A stretch of DNA of 64,000 bases from CAYSCZ01 sp051155775 (GCA_051155775.1 DAXETV010000005.1:1-64000), one strand, 5' to 3'; numbered from the stretch's first letter, positions 53,288 to 62,759 are shown. Translations and numbers: made by a program. The notes: generated by a model from the letters alone, not told the origin.

Positions 53288-54283
53288 TTAAATGATCTTG
53301 TTTCCGATAGCTTCAGTAATGGGTTTTAAGGAAAAAAATAATTCCTTGAATTGATCATGATCAAGCTGTTGGGCCGCATCTGATTTGGCTACGGCAGGAT
53401 TAGGGTGAGTCTCAATGATTAAGCCATCAACATCCATCGCTGTTGCAGCCCTGCTTAAGTCTGCAACTCCATACCTGTAGCCCATGGCATGGCTAGGATC
53501 GATAAATATTGGTAGGTTGGTCTTATCTTTTAAATATGCTACACCGCATAAATCTAAAGTAAATCGGGTTTTGGTTTCAAAAGTCCTGATGCCGCGTTCG
53601 CATAATATCACATTATCATTGCCTCCGGATAAAATAAATTCTGCTGCCTGTACAAACTCTTGTAGCGTACTGCCAAAGCCCCTCTTTAGTAATATTGGTT
53701 TATCTGTTTGTCCGCATTTCTTCAGGATACCATGGTCGTACATAGCTTTTGCGCCAATCTGGACAATGTCAGCGTAATTTATTACCTCATCCACATGGGA
53801 GGCATCCCTAACCTCAGTTATAATATTAAACCCATATTGGGACCTGATTTTGTCCAGCATCCTTAAGCCTTCCAATCCAAGGCCCTGGAAGGTATAAGGT
53901 GAGGTTCGGGGTTTATAACATCCAGCCCTTAATGTACTTATGCCTAATGCTTTTAATAATTCAGCACTTTGGGTTATTTGTTCCCACGATTCTATGGAAC
54001 ATGGACCAGTGATGACCATAGTATTATTGGTTTTGCCTCCGATGATTTGTCTATTGATCCTGACTTCCCTCTTTTCAGGTTGGAAACCTTTGCTGGCCAG
54101 TTGGATATCCGATTCCAGTACTTTAAAGCTATCTGCATAGGCTTCCAGTTCTGTAGGTAATGACTTGATTTTGGAACTCAAAATGAGCAGGAAGCGATTA
54201 CCAGAAGACTTAAGTATGCCTTGATTTTTTATCGAAAGGTCATGGGCTGTCTTATGGTCTATATTTTTTAGGGTAATGATCAT
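53288..54283 (-). CDS. 3-deoxy-7-phosphoheptulonate (DAHP) synthase, type I-beta-like
   Basis: A 331-residue enzyme that should condense PEP with an aldose phosphate. It has an N-terminal ferredoxin-like regulatory domain (~1-70) as in Thermotoga DAHP synthase, and a TIM barrel. The metal ligands C95, H265, E291 and D302 all sit at a constant offset of 7 from the Thermotoga residues. RAGCYKPRTSPYTFQG (E4P-type site) and CERGIRTFE are kept. The usual GARN motif reads GAKA (176-185, IGAKAMYDHG), so a PEP-contacting arginine is a lysine. It overlaps the epimerase-CBS gene by 4 bp. It may be the aromatic-pathway DAHP synthase or an offshoot for another ulosonate. Confidence 0.85.
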   Translation of the reverse strand: MIITLKNIDHKTAHDLSIKNQGILKSSGNRFLLILSSKIKSLPTELEAYADSFKVLESDIQLASKGFQPEKREVRINRQIIGGKTNNTMVITGPCSIESWEQITQSAELLKALGISTLRAGCYKPRTSPYTFQGLGLEGLRMLDKIRSQYGFNIITEVRDASHVDEVINYADIVQIGAKAMYDHGILKKCGQTDKPILLKRGFGSTLQEFVQAAEFILSGGNDNVILCERGIRTFETKTRFTLDLCGVAYLKDKTNLPIFIDPSHAMGYRYGVADLSRAATAMDVDGLIIETHPNPAVAKSDAAQQLDHDQFKELFFSLKPITEAIGNKII

Positions 54284-55287
54284 GATTCACTTCTTATAAG
54301 ATTCCAGAAGGATAGTGATCCTTTTAAATAATTTTCATTATCCACCACAGGAAAATAATTTATTGGAAAACTTTTAGACTTTATAAGGGCCAGCATTTCT
54401 GAGATGGTAGCTTCTTCATTAATAGAAATCGGATTGTAATTAGTTATATCCGTTAAAGACATTTTATTAAAATCATTTAGATTTTTTAATAGGCCTTTTC
54501 TTATATCAGCAGAGCTGGATATTCCTTTTAGTTTTTTGTCTTTATCAACAATTACGGTAAAGCCTAACCTATAATCCTCAACCTGACGTATCACTTTTTT
54601 TACATTTATATTTCGCTCATCAGTTATGGGTGAATCCTCCAGGTCTATCATAAAGTCTTTGATCATGTACTTGGAGTCAATAATTGAGGATTTCAAATGT
54701 AAGAGGGCCATTCCGATGGAATGGTGATTTACCAGATAAGATCCGGAAACCACAGTATTCACCCCTAACAATCTTAAGAGAAAGCCCACTTCATCATTTA
54801 CGCCACCGTCTACATGGATTTTTTTATCCGGAAACAAGCTTCTGAATTTCCTTATCTTTTTAAAATTCTCTTTTTGGAATTTACCACCACTTTGCCCCGG
54901 AGTTGTTGTCATAATAAGGATAAAATCGCAGACGTCCTGGTATTTGGCAAATACTTCCACCGGGGTATCAGATACGATGGCTAAACCGACCTCTCCTTCC
55001 AGATTGCCGGGTAATTCATAGCCATATTCTAAGTTTTCGTACTGAAAAGTAACCTTTTCGATTTTGTGTTTGTTGATGGCTTCGAAAAATTGTTCTGGTT
55101 TGGAAGTAATTAAATGAATGTCTATCGGTGTCTTACTGTGTCCCCTAATGGCTTTGATATCTTCAAATACGTCAGGTTCATCGTTGCAATCTATATGGAA
55201 ATAATCGATGTGGCATTCATCTAATTCCCGAACCAGCTCTTTCAAAGACCTGTTTTTACTCGAATAGATGGAAGCGGATATTTTCAT
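54280..55287 (-). CDS. Ribulose-phosphate 3-epimerase-like barrel fused to CBS pair
   Basis: A 335-residue fusion. Residues 1-~205 form an RPE-like TIM barrel with the metal/active-site residues of the family in place: H31 and D33 (HIDCND), H58 (DIHLI), D160 (HVDGGV), and the TTTPGQSGGKF loop. Residues ~213-334 hold two CBS domains (LGFTVIVDKDKKLKGIS...DIRKGLL and NYFPVVDNENYLKGSL). The CBS pair resembles that of the arabinose-5-phosphate isomerase KdsD. The fusion of RPE with a CBS pair is unusual. It overlaps the DAHP synthase gene by 4 bp and leads the operon. It may make or regulate a pentose-phosphate supply; the exact reaction is unproven. Confidence 0.75.
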   Translation of the reverse strand: MKISASIYSSKNRSLKELVRELDECHIDYFHIDCNDEPDVFEDIKAIRGHSKTPIDIHLITSKPEQFFEAINKHKIEKVTFQYENLEYGYELPGNLEGEVGLAIVSDTPVEVFAKYQDVCDFILIMTTTPGQSGGKFQKENFKKIRKFRSLFPDKKIHVDGGVNDEVGFLLRLLGVNTVVSGSYLVNHHSIGMALLHLKSSIIDSKYMIKDFMIDLEDSPITDERNINVKKVIRQVEDYRLGFTVIVDKDKKLKGISSSADIRKGLLKNLNDFNKMSLTDITNYNPISINEEATISEMLALIKSKSFPINYFPVVDNENYLKGSLSFWNLIRSES

Positions 55288-55318
55288 TTAAGGTTCAGTA
55301 CAATCTCAGGATTGCTAA

Positions 55319-55326
55319 CAAATATA
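55319..55326 (-). promoter_or_regulatory. Putative -7 promoter element of the epimerase-DAHPS operon
   Basis: The minus strand reads TATATTTG (exact TAnnTTTG), 31 bases before the ATG at 55287, consistent with a normal leader. It lies in the 157-base divergent region shared with the threonine aldolase gene. No -33 element is clear. Confidence 0.4.
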
Positions 55327-55444
55327 TTTCAATTTATTGAAGTATAAAGTTTAAACCGAAATTGTCATTGAATGTGCCTAAATACTTGTCTTAATTTGAA
55401 AGCTTCGTTCCTTCTAAATTCCTTAACAGCATTATATTTAAATT

Positions 55445-56464
55445 ATGACTATTGATTTAAGAAGCGATACTCTTACGAAACCCACACCAGAAATGTTGGA
55501 GGCAATGTTTTCAGCAGCGGTTGGTGATGATGTATTTGATGATGACCCTACGGTAAATACACTTCAGGAAAAAGTTGCGAGACTATTTGGAAAAGACGCA
55601 GCATTATTCTGCCCTTCAGGAACAATGACCAATCAAATGGCCATTCGTGCTTTAACTGAACCTCAGGATGAAGTGATATGCGATAAAAAATCACATATTT
55701 ATAATTATGAAGGAGGTGGGTTGGCTTACAATTCCCTTGTTTCTGTCCGGTTAGTGGATGGGGACAGGGGAAGAATCAACGTTGATCAAATTGAAGAAAA
55801 TATAAATGCAGACAACATTCATTTTCCAAAAACGTCATTGGTGTCGATTGAAAATACTGTTAACAAAGGGGGAGGTTCATACTATACACTTAAAGATGTA
55901 AGCGAAATCAGCAAATTCTGTAGGGCAAATGATCTAAAACTTCATTTGGATGGGGCACGGTTATTTAATGCATTAGTAGAAACCAATGAAAAGCCTTATG
56001 AATGGGGAAGTTACTTTGATACCATATCTGTTTGTTTTTCCAAAGGATTAGGGGCTCCTGTTGGATCAGTGTTAATTGGTGATGATTCTATCATTAAAAA
56101 AGCAAAACGAATCCGTAAAGTTTTGGGTGGAGGCATGCGTCAGGCAGGCTATTTGGCAGCGGCATGTACTTATGCCTTGGACAACCATGTAAATCGATTG
56201 ACAGAAGATCACAAACGGGCAAAAAATATCAGTGAAATATTTAGCACATTAAATTTTGTAGAAGAATTGCTCCCCGTTGATACGAACATCGTAATCATAA
56301 GGGTCGATCATAAGATAAGCCACAACTTTTTACAGGGGTTGATCGATCAGGGGGTATTGGGGGTACCATTTGGTAAAGATCATTTCAGGTTTGTTACCTA
56401 TTTAGGCATTGATGATGATATGATAATTGAGTTTCGAAAACGACTAAAAAAAATTAGGTTTTAA
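55445..56464 (+). CDS. ltaE: Low-specificity L-threonine aldolase
   Basis: A 339-residue PLP enzyme that cleaves L-threonine or allo-threonine to glycine and acetaldehyde. It shows the family opening DLRSDTLTKPTPEM, FCPSGTMTNQMAIRAL, LHLDGARLFNA and the PLP lysine in SVCFSKGLGAPVGSVL. It precedes the J-domain gene by 11 bp. Confidence 0.93.
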   Translation: MTIDLRSDTLTKPTPEMLEAMFSAAVGDDVFDDDPTVNTLQEKVARLFGKDAALFCPSGTMTNQMAIRALTEPQDEVICDKKSHIYNYEGGGLAYNSLVSVRLVDGDRGRINVDQIEENINADNIHFPKTSLVSIENTVNKGGGSYYTLKDVSEISKFCRANDLKLHLDGARLFNALVETNEKPYEWGSYFDTISVCFSKGLGAPVGSVLIGDDSIIKKAKRIRKVLGGGMRQAGYLAAACTYALDNHVNRLTEDHKRAKNISEIFSTLNFVEELLPVDTNIVIIRVDHKISHNFLQGLIDQGVLGVPFGKDHFRFVTYLGIDDDMIIEFRKRLKKIRF

Positions 56465-56475
56465 AGAATTATAAT

Positions 56476-57240
56476 TTGTCTGTAGAAAAGTATTTAAAAG
56501 TCCTGGGGTTGTCTTCACAAGCAACAGACAGAGATATTAAAAAAGCTTATCGGAGTTTATCAAAAAAATATCATCCAGACATAAATAAATCTTCAGATGC
56601 CAAAGAGAAATTTCTCGAAGTAAATGAGGCCTACCATTATCTCGTTGAATCGCCAACAAAAGAAAAAGAGTGGATTATTGGGGATAATTTAGAAGAAGAA
56701 AATATAAATAAAGCCAGAGCATATGCATGGAGAAAATATCAGGCTGAACAAAAGAGGCAAATACAGCTGATGGAAAAATTATTGAGGTACTACACTTACA
56801 GCTCATTTTTGATCATATTAACAAACATTCTTTTTATAATAGATTTCACGCTACCAAAGCAACAAGAAAACATTAATATAGTATCTGTTGATAAGGTTTA
56901 TGAAAATGTTGGGGGTATAAAATATCATACTTTCGATGACATTGGATTTTCGAATGTTACCTTACGATTTGATGCTGGATTAATAGACTATGATCACCTG
57001 ACTAAAAAAATATCTGTTTCAAGAACAGCCATATGGAATAAAATTATATCGATCAATCTACAAGAAAGGGAGATAAGACCAATATCTAATTTCTACACCA
57101 TCAATAAGTTTTTTTCCGTTGTTATGATAATAATTCTTTCAATTTACTTTTTTATATCCAGCAGTGATGCAAAACTTACCCTGGCACTGACCTCAATTAT
57201 CGGGTTTTTCATACAGATTATCCTGTATTTTTCCTATTGA
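56476..57240 (+). CDS. Membrane-anchored J-domain protein
   Basis: A 254-residue protein with a TTG start. An N-terminal J domain (residues ~4-65) carries HPD (33-35) in KKYHPDINKS. The rest has a membrane helix near ~108-126 and two more near ~212-252. These flank an extracytoplasmic region of ~85 residues without known motifs. It would recruit DnaK to the inner membrane. No client can be suggested from the neighbours. Confidence 0.88.
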   Translation: MSVEKYLKVLGLSSQATDRDIKKAYRSLSKKYHPDINKSSDAKEKFLEVNEAYHYLVESPTKEKEWIIGDNLEEENINKARAYAWRKYQAEQKRQIQLMEKLLRYYTYSSFLIILTNILFIIDFTLPKQQENINIVSVDKVYENVGGIKYHTFDDIGFSNVTLRFDAGLIDYDHLTKKISVSRTAIWNKIISINLQEREIRPISNFYTINKFFSVVMIIILSIYFFISSSDAKLTLALTSIIGFFIQIILYFSY

Positions 57241-57242
57241 AC

Positions 57243-57443
57243 TTATGCAGCGGTAAAGAACTTTTCTTTATGAGCAGTATTTAATTGATTGATAATTTTT
57301 TGGGCAACCGAGTAGTTGGGTTGATCGAACTTGTACAAAATGGTATAACTATGACCTGTTTTTTCTTTCTCTGTCTTAAAATCCTGTATGCTTCCCATTG
57401 CGTATTCTTTAAGTGAAGCATTGTACCAAATTAGGTGGTTCAT
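57243..57443 (-). CDS. Small conserved-looking hypothetical protein (66 aa)
   Basis: ATG-started, 66 residues, soluble: MNHLIWYNASLKEYAMG... with alternating charged helix and strand, ending SVAQKIINQLNTAHKEKF. The composition (W/Y/N start, amphipathic C-terminal helix) looks like a small conserved Bacteroidota protein, not a chance frame. It is convergent with the J-domain gene with 2 bp between. Function unknown. Confidence 0.6.
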   Translation of the reverse strand: MNHLIWYNASLKEYAMGSIQDFKTEKEKTGHSYTILYKFDQPNYSVAQKIINQLNTAHKEKFFTAA

Positions 57444-57579
57444 AACAAAAAATATTTAATACAAACTAACGCATCCTCTTAATGACAAATCTGACATAAT
57501 TATTACCATATCTGCCATTGTCATCTTTGAAGGGGTGAAAAGCAGGCTTACAGACAGATGGAAGTTATTAAATTAGGGT

Positions 57580-58851
57580 ATGTTTAATCATAAAATCCCT
57601 CTTGCCGAGCGAATGAGGCCCAAAACACTGGCTGATTTGGTTGGACAAGAGCACCTATTCTGTGAAAAATGTCCTTTAAACAAGGCCATAGCATCTGGAA
57701 ATGTTCCATCCATGATACTATGGGGACCTCCAGGAATTGGCAAAACTACCGTTGCTAATATTATAGCACAGGAATCTAAGGCAAGCTTTAATCAATTAAG
57801 TGCAATAGATGCAGGCGTAAAAGAGGTGCGGGCGGTGATAAATAAGATTGGCACCTATTCAAATCAAATTTTATTCATTGATGAAATCCATAGGTTTAAC
57901 AAGGGCCAACAGGATGCATTATTAGGGGCTGTAGAAAAAGGTAAAATTACATTGATTGGAGCGACTACCGAAAATCCAGGTTTTGAGATTAATTCAGCAC
58001 TTCTTTCAAGATGTCAGGTTTACACACTCAAAAAACTTAAGAATGAGGATCTTGATAAGATATTGAACAATTCATTAAAGAAAGATACAGTGCTGAATAA
58101 AATGAATATTGAAATTATGGATAAAGAAGCACTATTTGCCATCGCTGACGGTGATGGGAGAAAGCTTTTAAACATACTGGAAATGGCAGTTGATAAGTTT
58201 GGAAATTCTGATCGTATCAAAATTGATGCAAAGACGATATTTGATGTTGCCCAGCAGAAAGTGGCTAATTACGATAAAAAAGGGGAAATGCATTACGACA
58301 TTATTTCCGCTTTTATAAAGTCGGTAAGAGGCAGTGATCCAAATGCCGCAGTTTATTATCTCGCCAGAATGATACAGGGAGGAGAGGATTTGAAGTTTAT
58401 TGCAAGAAGACTACTTATTCTTGCCTCTGAAGATATCGGCAATGCCAATCCAACCGCATTGGTCATGGCGACCAATACTTTTCAGGCTGTTAATGTGATT
58501 GGGCACCCTGAGTCTGAAATAATTCTTTCTCAGTGTACAATCTACCTGGCGTGTTCCCAGAAGAGCAACGCTTCATATAAAGCCATAAAAGCAGCCAATA
58601 AATTAGTACGCGATTCTGGAAATCTACCCATCCCACTATCTATTCGAAATGCCCCAACCAGTATGATGAAAGGTTTAGATTATGGTAAAGGCTATAAATA
58701 TGCTCATAATTATAAAGGGGGATTTGTTGCTACGGAATTTCTTCCAGAGGACCTGGCGGGCACTAAATTGTATGAACCTGCCGATAATCCAAGGGAACAG
58801 GAAATGAGAAAGTACCTGAAAAAAATTTGGAGCGATAAATATGGATATTAA
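57580..58851 (+). CDS. rarA: Replication-associated recombination protein A (AAA+)
   Basis: A 423-residue AAA+ protein of the RarA/MgsA/WRNIP1 group, which acts at stalled replication forks. Walker A GPPGIGKTT, Walker B LFIDEIHRFN, sensor 1 GATTENP, then the family C-terminal tetramerisation region (VRGSDPNAAVYYLARMI ... LILASEDIGNANP) are all visible. The RidA gene follows in convergent orientation. The 136 bases upstream hold no clear promoter. Confidence 0.95.
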   Translation: MFNHKIPLAERMRPKTLADLVGQEHLFCEKCPLNKAIASGNVPSMILWGPPGIGKTTVANIIAQESKASFNQLSAIDAGVKEVRAVINKIGTYSNQILFIDEIHRFNKGQQDALLGAVEKGKITLIGATTENPGFEINSALLSRCQVYTLKKLKNEDLDKILNNSLKKDTVLNKMNIEIMDKEALFAIADGDGRKLLNILEMAVDKFGNSDRIKIDAKTIFDVAQQKVANYDKKGEMHYDIISAFIKSVRGSDPNAAVYYLARMIQGGEDLKFIARRLLILASEDIGNANPTALVMATNTFQAVNVIGHPESEIILSQCTIYLACSQKSNASYKAIKAANKLVRDSGNLPIPLSIRNAPTSMMKGLDYGKGYKYAHNYKGGFVATEFLPEDLAGTKLYEPADNPREQEMRKYLKKIWSDKYGY

Positions 58852-58859
58852 TTCAAAGG

Positions 58860-59246
58860 TTAGCTAACTACTGCGGTAGCTTCAATTTCAACCAGAAACT
58901 CCGGGCTCACCAATGATTTTACTGCAATCATGCTGGTAGCAGGCTTAATATCATGAAAATATTCGCCATGGGCCCTGCCAACTTCATTCCACATATTTAT
59001 ATCTGTCACATAAATTCTTGTTCTGATAACATCGGATAGTTTACCACCCACTTCTGTTATTGCTTTATGGATTTTCTTGAGTATGCATTTTGTCTGATCA
59101 TAAGGATCATCCCTTCCTATGACTTCATCTCTTTCAATGGCAACTGTACCTGACACCTCTATAATATTGCCAATTCTAACTGCCCTGGAATAACCAACAA
59201 CCTCTTCCCATTCCGCACCCGAGGAGACACTAACTCTTTCTGACAT
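58860..59246 (-). CDS. RidA (YjgF/UK114) family protein
   Basis: A 128-residue trimeric-type protein. The signature (RNIIEVSGTVAIE-like, then KCILKKIHKAITEVGGKLSDVIRTRIYVTDI) keeps the arginine of the RidA active site (R in IRTRIYVTD). RidA hydrolyses reactive enamine/imine intermediates from PLP enzymes such as threonine dehydratase; the exact branch is not determined. A threonine aldolase is near but not linked. Confidence 0.9.
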   Translation of the reverse strand: MSERVSVSSGAEWEEVVGYSRAVRIGNIIEVSGTVAIERDEVIGRDDPYDQTKCILKKIHKAITEVGGKLSDVIRTRIYVTDINMWNEVGRAHGEYFHDIKPATSMIAVKSLVSPEFLVEIEATAVVS

Positions 59247-59379
59247 AGACTAATAATTTATGAAGTAAAATAGTAAAAATTCCTAAAATCAATAATTAAA
59301 ATAATCCAGAATGTTTCTGGTAAATCATTACATGCATGGGATTATTTTATAAATAAAGTTATTAACTGAATTGAATTCA

Positions 59380-59387
59380 TATTTTTG
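59380..59387 (+). promoter_or_regulatory. Putative -7 promoter element of the AGCS symporter
   Basis: TATTTTTG is an exact TAnnTTTG match, 32 bases before the ATG at 59420. The -33 side is not a clear TTTG. It lies in the 173-base divergent RidA/AGCS region, which holds nothing else I can support. Confidence 0.4.
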
Positions 59388-59419
59388 TTTCTTTTAGCGA
59401 AAATTAGAATAAGACATTC

Positions 59420-61126
59420 ATGCAAGAATTAAATGATTTTTTATCAATAATAGATGGATATATTGGCGGTTCGGATTGGTTTGTTTACTTACTTTTAGGT
59501 ACGGGGCTATTTTTTACCCTGTATTTAAAATTCCCTCAAATAAGGTTTTTTCACCATGCCGTAAGAGTAGTTACCGGGAAGTTTGATAGATCTGGTTTAC
59601 CTGGAGATACCAGCCATTTTCAGGCCCTGACAACTGCACTTTCCGGCACGGTAGGCACCGGAAACATCGCGGGCGTGGCCTTTGCAATTCATTTGGGAGG
59701 GCCGGCAGCATTATTTTGGATGTTGGTTACTGCTGCCTTAGGTATGTGCACAAAATTTGTAGAGGTATCCCTCTCCCATAAATACCGGGAGAAAACAGAG
59801 GATGGAACCATGGCAGGCGGGCCGATGTATTATATGAAAAATGCAGATTTCAGGTTATTTGGTAAAAAAATAGACTTGAGATGGATGGCCGCCTTATTTG
59901 CTGTTGCTACGGTACTATCTTCTTTTGGAACCGGTAACTTACCTCAAATAAATAGCATAGCAAATTCCATATATGCAACATTTGGAGTTAATAATATAAT
60001 TACCGGAGCAATACTGGCTTTTTTATTGTCTTTGGTTATTATTGGAGGGATTAAAAGGATTGCTGCTGTTACTGAAAAGCTGGTACCAACCATGGCCATC
60101 ATTTATTTTCTGGGTGCTTTGGGGGTCATTTTTTACAATTTTGAAAATATCATCCCCTCATTTATAAGTATATTTTCAGATATTTTCACAGGATCAGCAG
60201 CTACCGGAGGTTTCCTGGGAGCCACACTTTCATTTGCATTTAATAGAGGGGTGAACCGTGGACTTTTCTCTAATGAGGCAGGCCAGGGGTCTGCGCCAAT
60301 AGCTCACGCTTCTGCTAAAGCTAATGAGCCTCTTTCTGAAGGTATGGTCGCAATTTTGGAACCATTTATTGATACCATTATAATATGTTCTATAACAGGT
60401 TTGGTTTTGCTATCCAGCGGGGTTTGGGACGATAAACATCAGAATACTTTTCAGCTGACTGATATTGTGGTCTTAGATAAGGTTTACAGCCAAAATAATG
60501 AAGATGATAGAGCATCCGTTTTTCGGTTTCTTGCTGGGAAAAAAGACATTGGTCTCTTTTCAGGGGATTTGATCATTGAAAATGGAAAAATAAAAGATGA
60601 TGTATCTTTAATACATGCGAGGTCATTGGCTGAGGACGTCATCGTCAAAAACAACGGCGAGATGTATTCAGGAACACTACCCGTTGAGGCTGGATCTATT
60701 CAGGATTTTTACGGAGCGTACACATTCGAGGGCAAGTCACTGGTGCACAGTGCGCCTTTGACTACCATCGCATTTACAAAAAGCTTTGCTGGGGATTATG
60801 GACAATATATTGTTTCAATTGGTTTATTACTTTTTGCATTTAGTACAGCGATTTCATGGTCATATTACGGGGATAGAGCTATGACATTTCTATTTGGGAC
60901 TAAATCAATTTTGTATTACCGCATAGTTTATGTGATAGGATTCTTCATGGCATCCTTTGTTGATACGACCATAATCTGGACACTTTCAGGGATAACCATC
61001 GCTTTGATGACCATACCCAATCTCTTTGGTATCTTAATGTTACACAAAGATATGCGTAAGACTATTTCAGAATATGGAGCTTTCTTTGAAAAAGAGTTCC
61101 CGGGGGTAAAGCATCCAAAATTTTAA
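59420..61126 (+). CDS. Alanine/glycine:cation symporter (AGCS) with extra domain
   Basis: A 568-residue sodium:amino-acid symporter. The AGCS core is clear: HFQALTTALSGTVGTGNIAGVA, LGMCTKFVEVSLSHKYR, FNRGVNRGLFSNEAGQGSAPIAHASA, and the C-terminal AISWSYYGDRAMTFLFG. Residues ~335-450, between two helices, form an insert far longer than the usual loop. It is hydrophilic and beta-rich (DIGLFSGDLIIENGKIKDD...VKNNGEMYSGTLPVEAGS), probably an extracytoplasmic module. Substrate is probably alanine or glycine. Confidence 0.92.
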   Translation: MQELNDFLSIIDGYIGGSDWFVYLLLGTGLFFTLYLKFPQIRFFHHAVRVVTGKFDRSGLPGDTSHFQALTTALSGTVGTGNIAGVAFAIHLGGPAALFWMLVTAALGMCTKFVEVSLSHKYREKTEDGTMAGGPMYYMKNADFRLFGKKIDLRWMAALFAVATVLSSFGTGNLPQINSIANSIYATFGVNNIITGAILAFLLSLVIIGGIKRIAAVTEKLVPTMAIIYFLGALGVIFYNFENIIPSFISIFSDIFTGSAATGGFLGATLSFAFNRGVNRGLFSNEAGQGSAPIAHASAKANEPLSEGMVAILEPFIDTIIICSITGLVLLSSGVWDDKHQNTFQLTDIVVLDKVYSQNNEDDRASVFRFLAGKKDIGLFSGDLIIENGKIKDDVSLIHARSLAEDVIVKNNGEMYSGTLPVEAGSIQDFYGAYTFEGKSLVHSAPLTTIAFTKSFAGDYGQYIVSIGLLLFAFSTAISWSYYGDRAMTFLFGTKSILYYRIVYVIGFFMASFVDTTIIWTLSGITIALMTIPNLFGILMLHKDMRKTISEYGAFFEKEFPGVKHPKF

Positions 61127-61130
61127 AAAA

Positions 61131-62696
61131 CTATTTAGCATAGCTAATAGCCCTGGTCTCCCTAATAACAGTTACTTTTATCTGACCGGGGTATTGCATA
61201 TCTTTCTCTACCTTTTGAGAAATTTTGAATGAAATATCACCAGCAGTTTTGTCATCAACATTATTGGCATCAACCATAACACGGAGTTCTCTCCCCGCTT
61301 GTATGGCATAGCATTTATTAACACCATCAAAGTTTAGGGCAAGTGCTTCTAAATCTTTGAGCCGCTTCAGGTAGGATTCCATAATTTCTCTTCTTGCGCC
61401 GGGTCTGGAGCCGGAAATGGCATCGCACGCCTGAACGATTGGGCTGATTAAGTTTGTCATTTCAATCTCATCATGGTGCGCACCGATGGCATTGCAAACA
61501 TCTTTATTTTCCTTGTATTTCTTCGCCAGCTCCATACCAAGAATGGCGTGTGGGGTTTCCGGTTCTTCCGGCCATACTTTGCCTATATCGTGTAGTAATC
61601 CAGCTCTTTTAGCCTGTTTGGGATTAAGGCCAAGCTCTGAGGCTAAAGTTGCGCATAATCTGGCGACCTCTTTTGAGTGCTGAAGAAGATTCTGACCATA
61701 AGAAGACCGAAACCTCATCCTACCCACCAGCTTGATCAACTCAGGATGCAGGCCATGAATACCCAAATCGATTATGGTTTTTTCTCCGGTTTCCACGATT
61801 TCTTCTTCAATATTTTTTGTTGTTTTAGCTACAACTTCCTCTATACGGGCAGGGTGTATGCGTCCATCGGTTACCAATCGATGCAGGCTTAACCTTGCTA
61901 TTTCCCTTCTTACCGGGTCAAATCCGGATATGATGATAGCTTCAGGTGTATCATCTACAATGATTTCTATGCCCGTTGCTGCTTCCAGCGCACGAATATT
62001 TCTGCCTTCTCTTCCGATAATTTTACCTTTTATATCATCACTTTCTATATTAAATACCGATACACAGTTTTCTATTGCGTGCTCTGTGGCTGTCCTTTGT
62101 ATGGTTTCAATAACTAATTTTTTAGCTTCTTTAGTGGCTGTAAGTTTAGCTTCTTCAATGATGTCCTTTATGTGCGATGAGGCTTCTGTTCTGGCTTCAT
62201 CTTTCAGTGTTTCAACTAGCTGTTGGCGTGCTTCTTCGGCAGTGAGTGAAGCGATCTTTTCTAATTTAGTGACTTGTTGATGTGTCACTTTCTCAAGCTC
62301 TTCTCTTCTTTTCTTTACTATTTCCATTTGAGCTTCAAGGTTTTCTTTCATGGACTCTGCCTCTGCCTCTATCCGCTTAGCTTGTTCTATTTGTTTAGAA
62401 AGGTTTGATTCCCGTTGTTTTAGCTTGTTTTCATTGGTGATTAAAAGGTTTTTCTTTTTCGAAGTTTCTTCTTCAAAGTCGCTCTTTAATTTCAGGAATT
62501 TTTCTTTTGCTTCAAGAATCTTGTCTTTCTTAATGCTTTCTGCATTTAGCTCAGCTTCCTTAATTAACAATTTGGATTGTTCCTGAGCTTCTTCTTTCTT
62601 TTTTTCTAAATTTTTCCTGAATAGTACCCTGTCGATACCAAAGCCTAAACCTGCACCTATCAATAATCCGATAACTGAAAAAATAATAGCATCCAT
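61131..62696 (-). CDS. rny: Ribonuclease Y
   Basis: A 521-residue membrane-anchored endoribonuclease that initiates mRNA decay. It has an N-terminal helix (~3-24), a long coiled coil (~30-190), a KH domain (IIGREGRNIRALEAATGIE) and an HD domain with LLQHSKEVARLCATLA...KRAGLLHDIGK. Length and layout are normal. It is the last gene of the pheT - small protein - zapA - rny run typical of Bacteroidota. Confidence 0.96.
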   Translation of the reverse strand: MDAIIFSVIGLLIGAGLGFGIDRVLFRKNLEKKKEEAQEQSKLLIKEAELNAESIKKDKILEAKEKFLKLKSDFEEETSKKKNLLITNENKLKQRESNLSKQIEQAKRIEAEAESMKENLEAQMEIVKKRREELEKVTHQQVTKLEKIASLTAEEARQQLVETLKDEARTEASSHIKDIIEEAKLTATKEAKKLVIETIQRTATEHAIENCVSVFNIESDDIKGKIIGREGRNIRALEAATGIEIIVDDTPEAIIISGFDPVRREIARLSLHRLVTDGRIHPARIEEVVAKTTKNIEEEIVETGEKTIIDLGIHGLHPELIKLVGRMRFRSSYGQNLLQHSKEVARLCATLASELGLNPKQAKRAGLLHDIGKVWPEEPETPHAILGMELAKKYKENKDVCNAIGAHHDEIEMTNLISPIVQACDAISGSRPGARREIMESYLKRLKDLEALALNFDGVNKCYAIQAGRELRVMVDANNVDDKTAGDISFKISQKVEKDMQYPGQIKVTVIRETRAISYAK

Positions 62697-62759
62697 TTTT
62701 GTTAAATTATGATTAATTAACCGGAAATAAGGATGCTGGGAAAGACTAAAAAGAAATTG

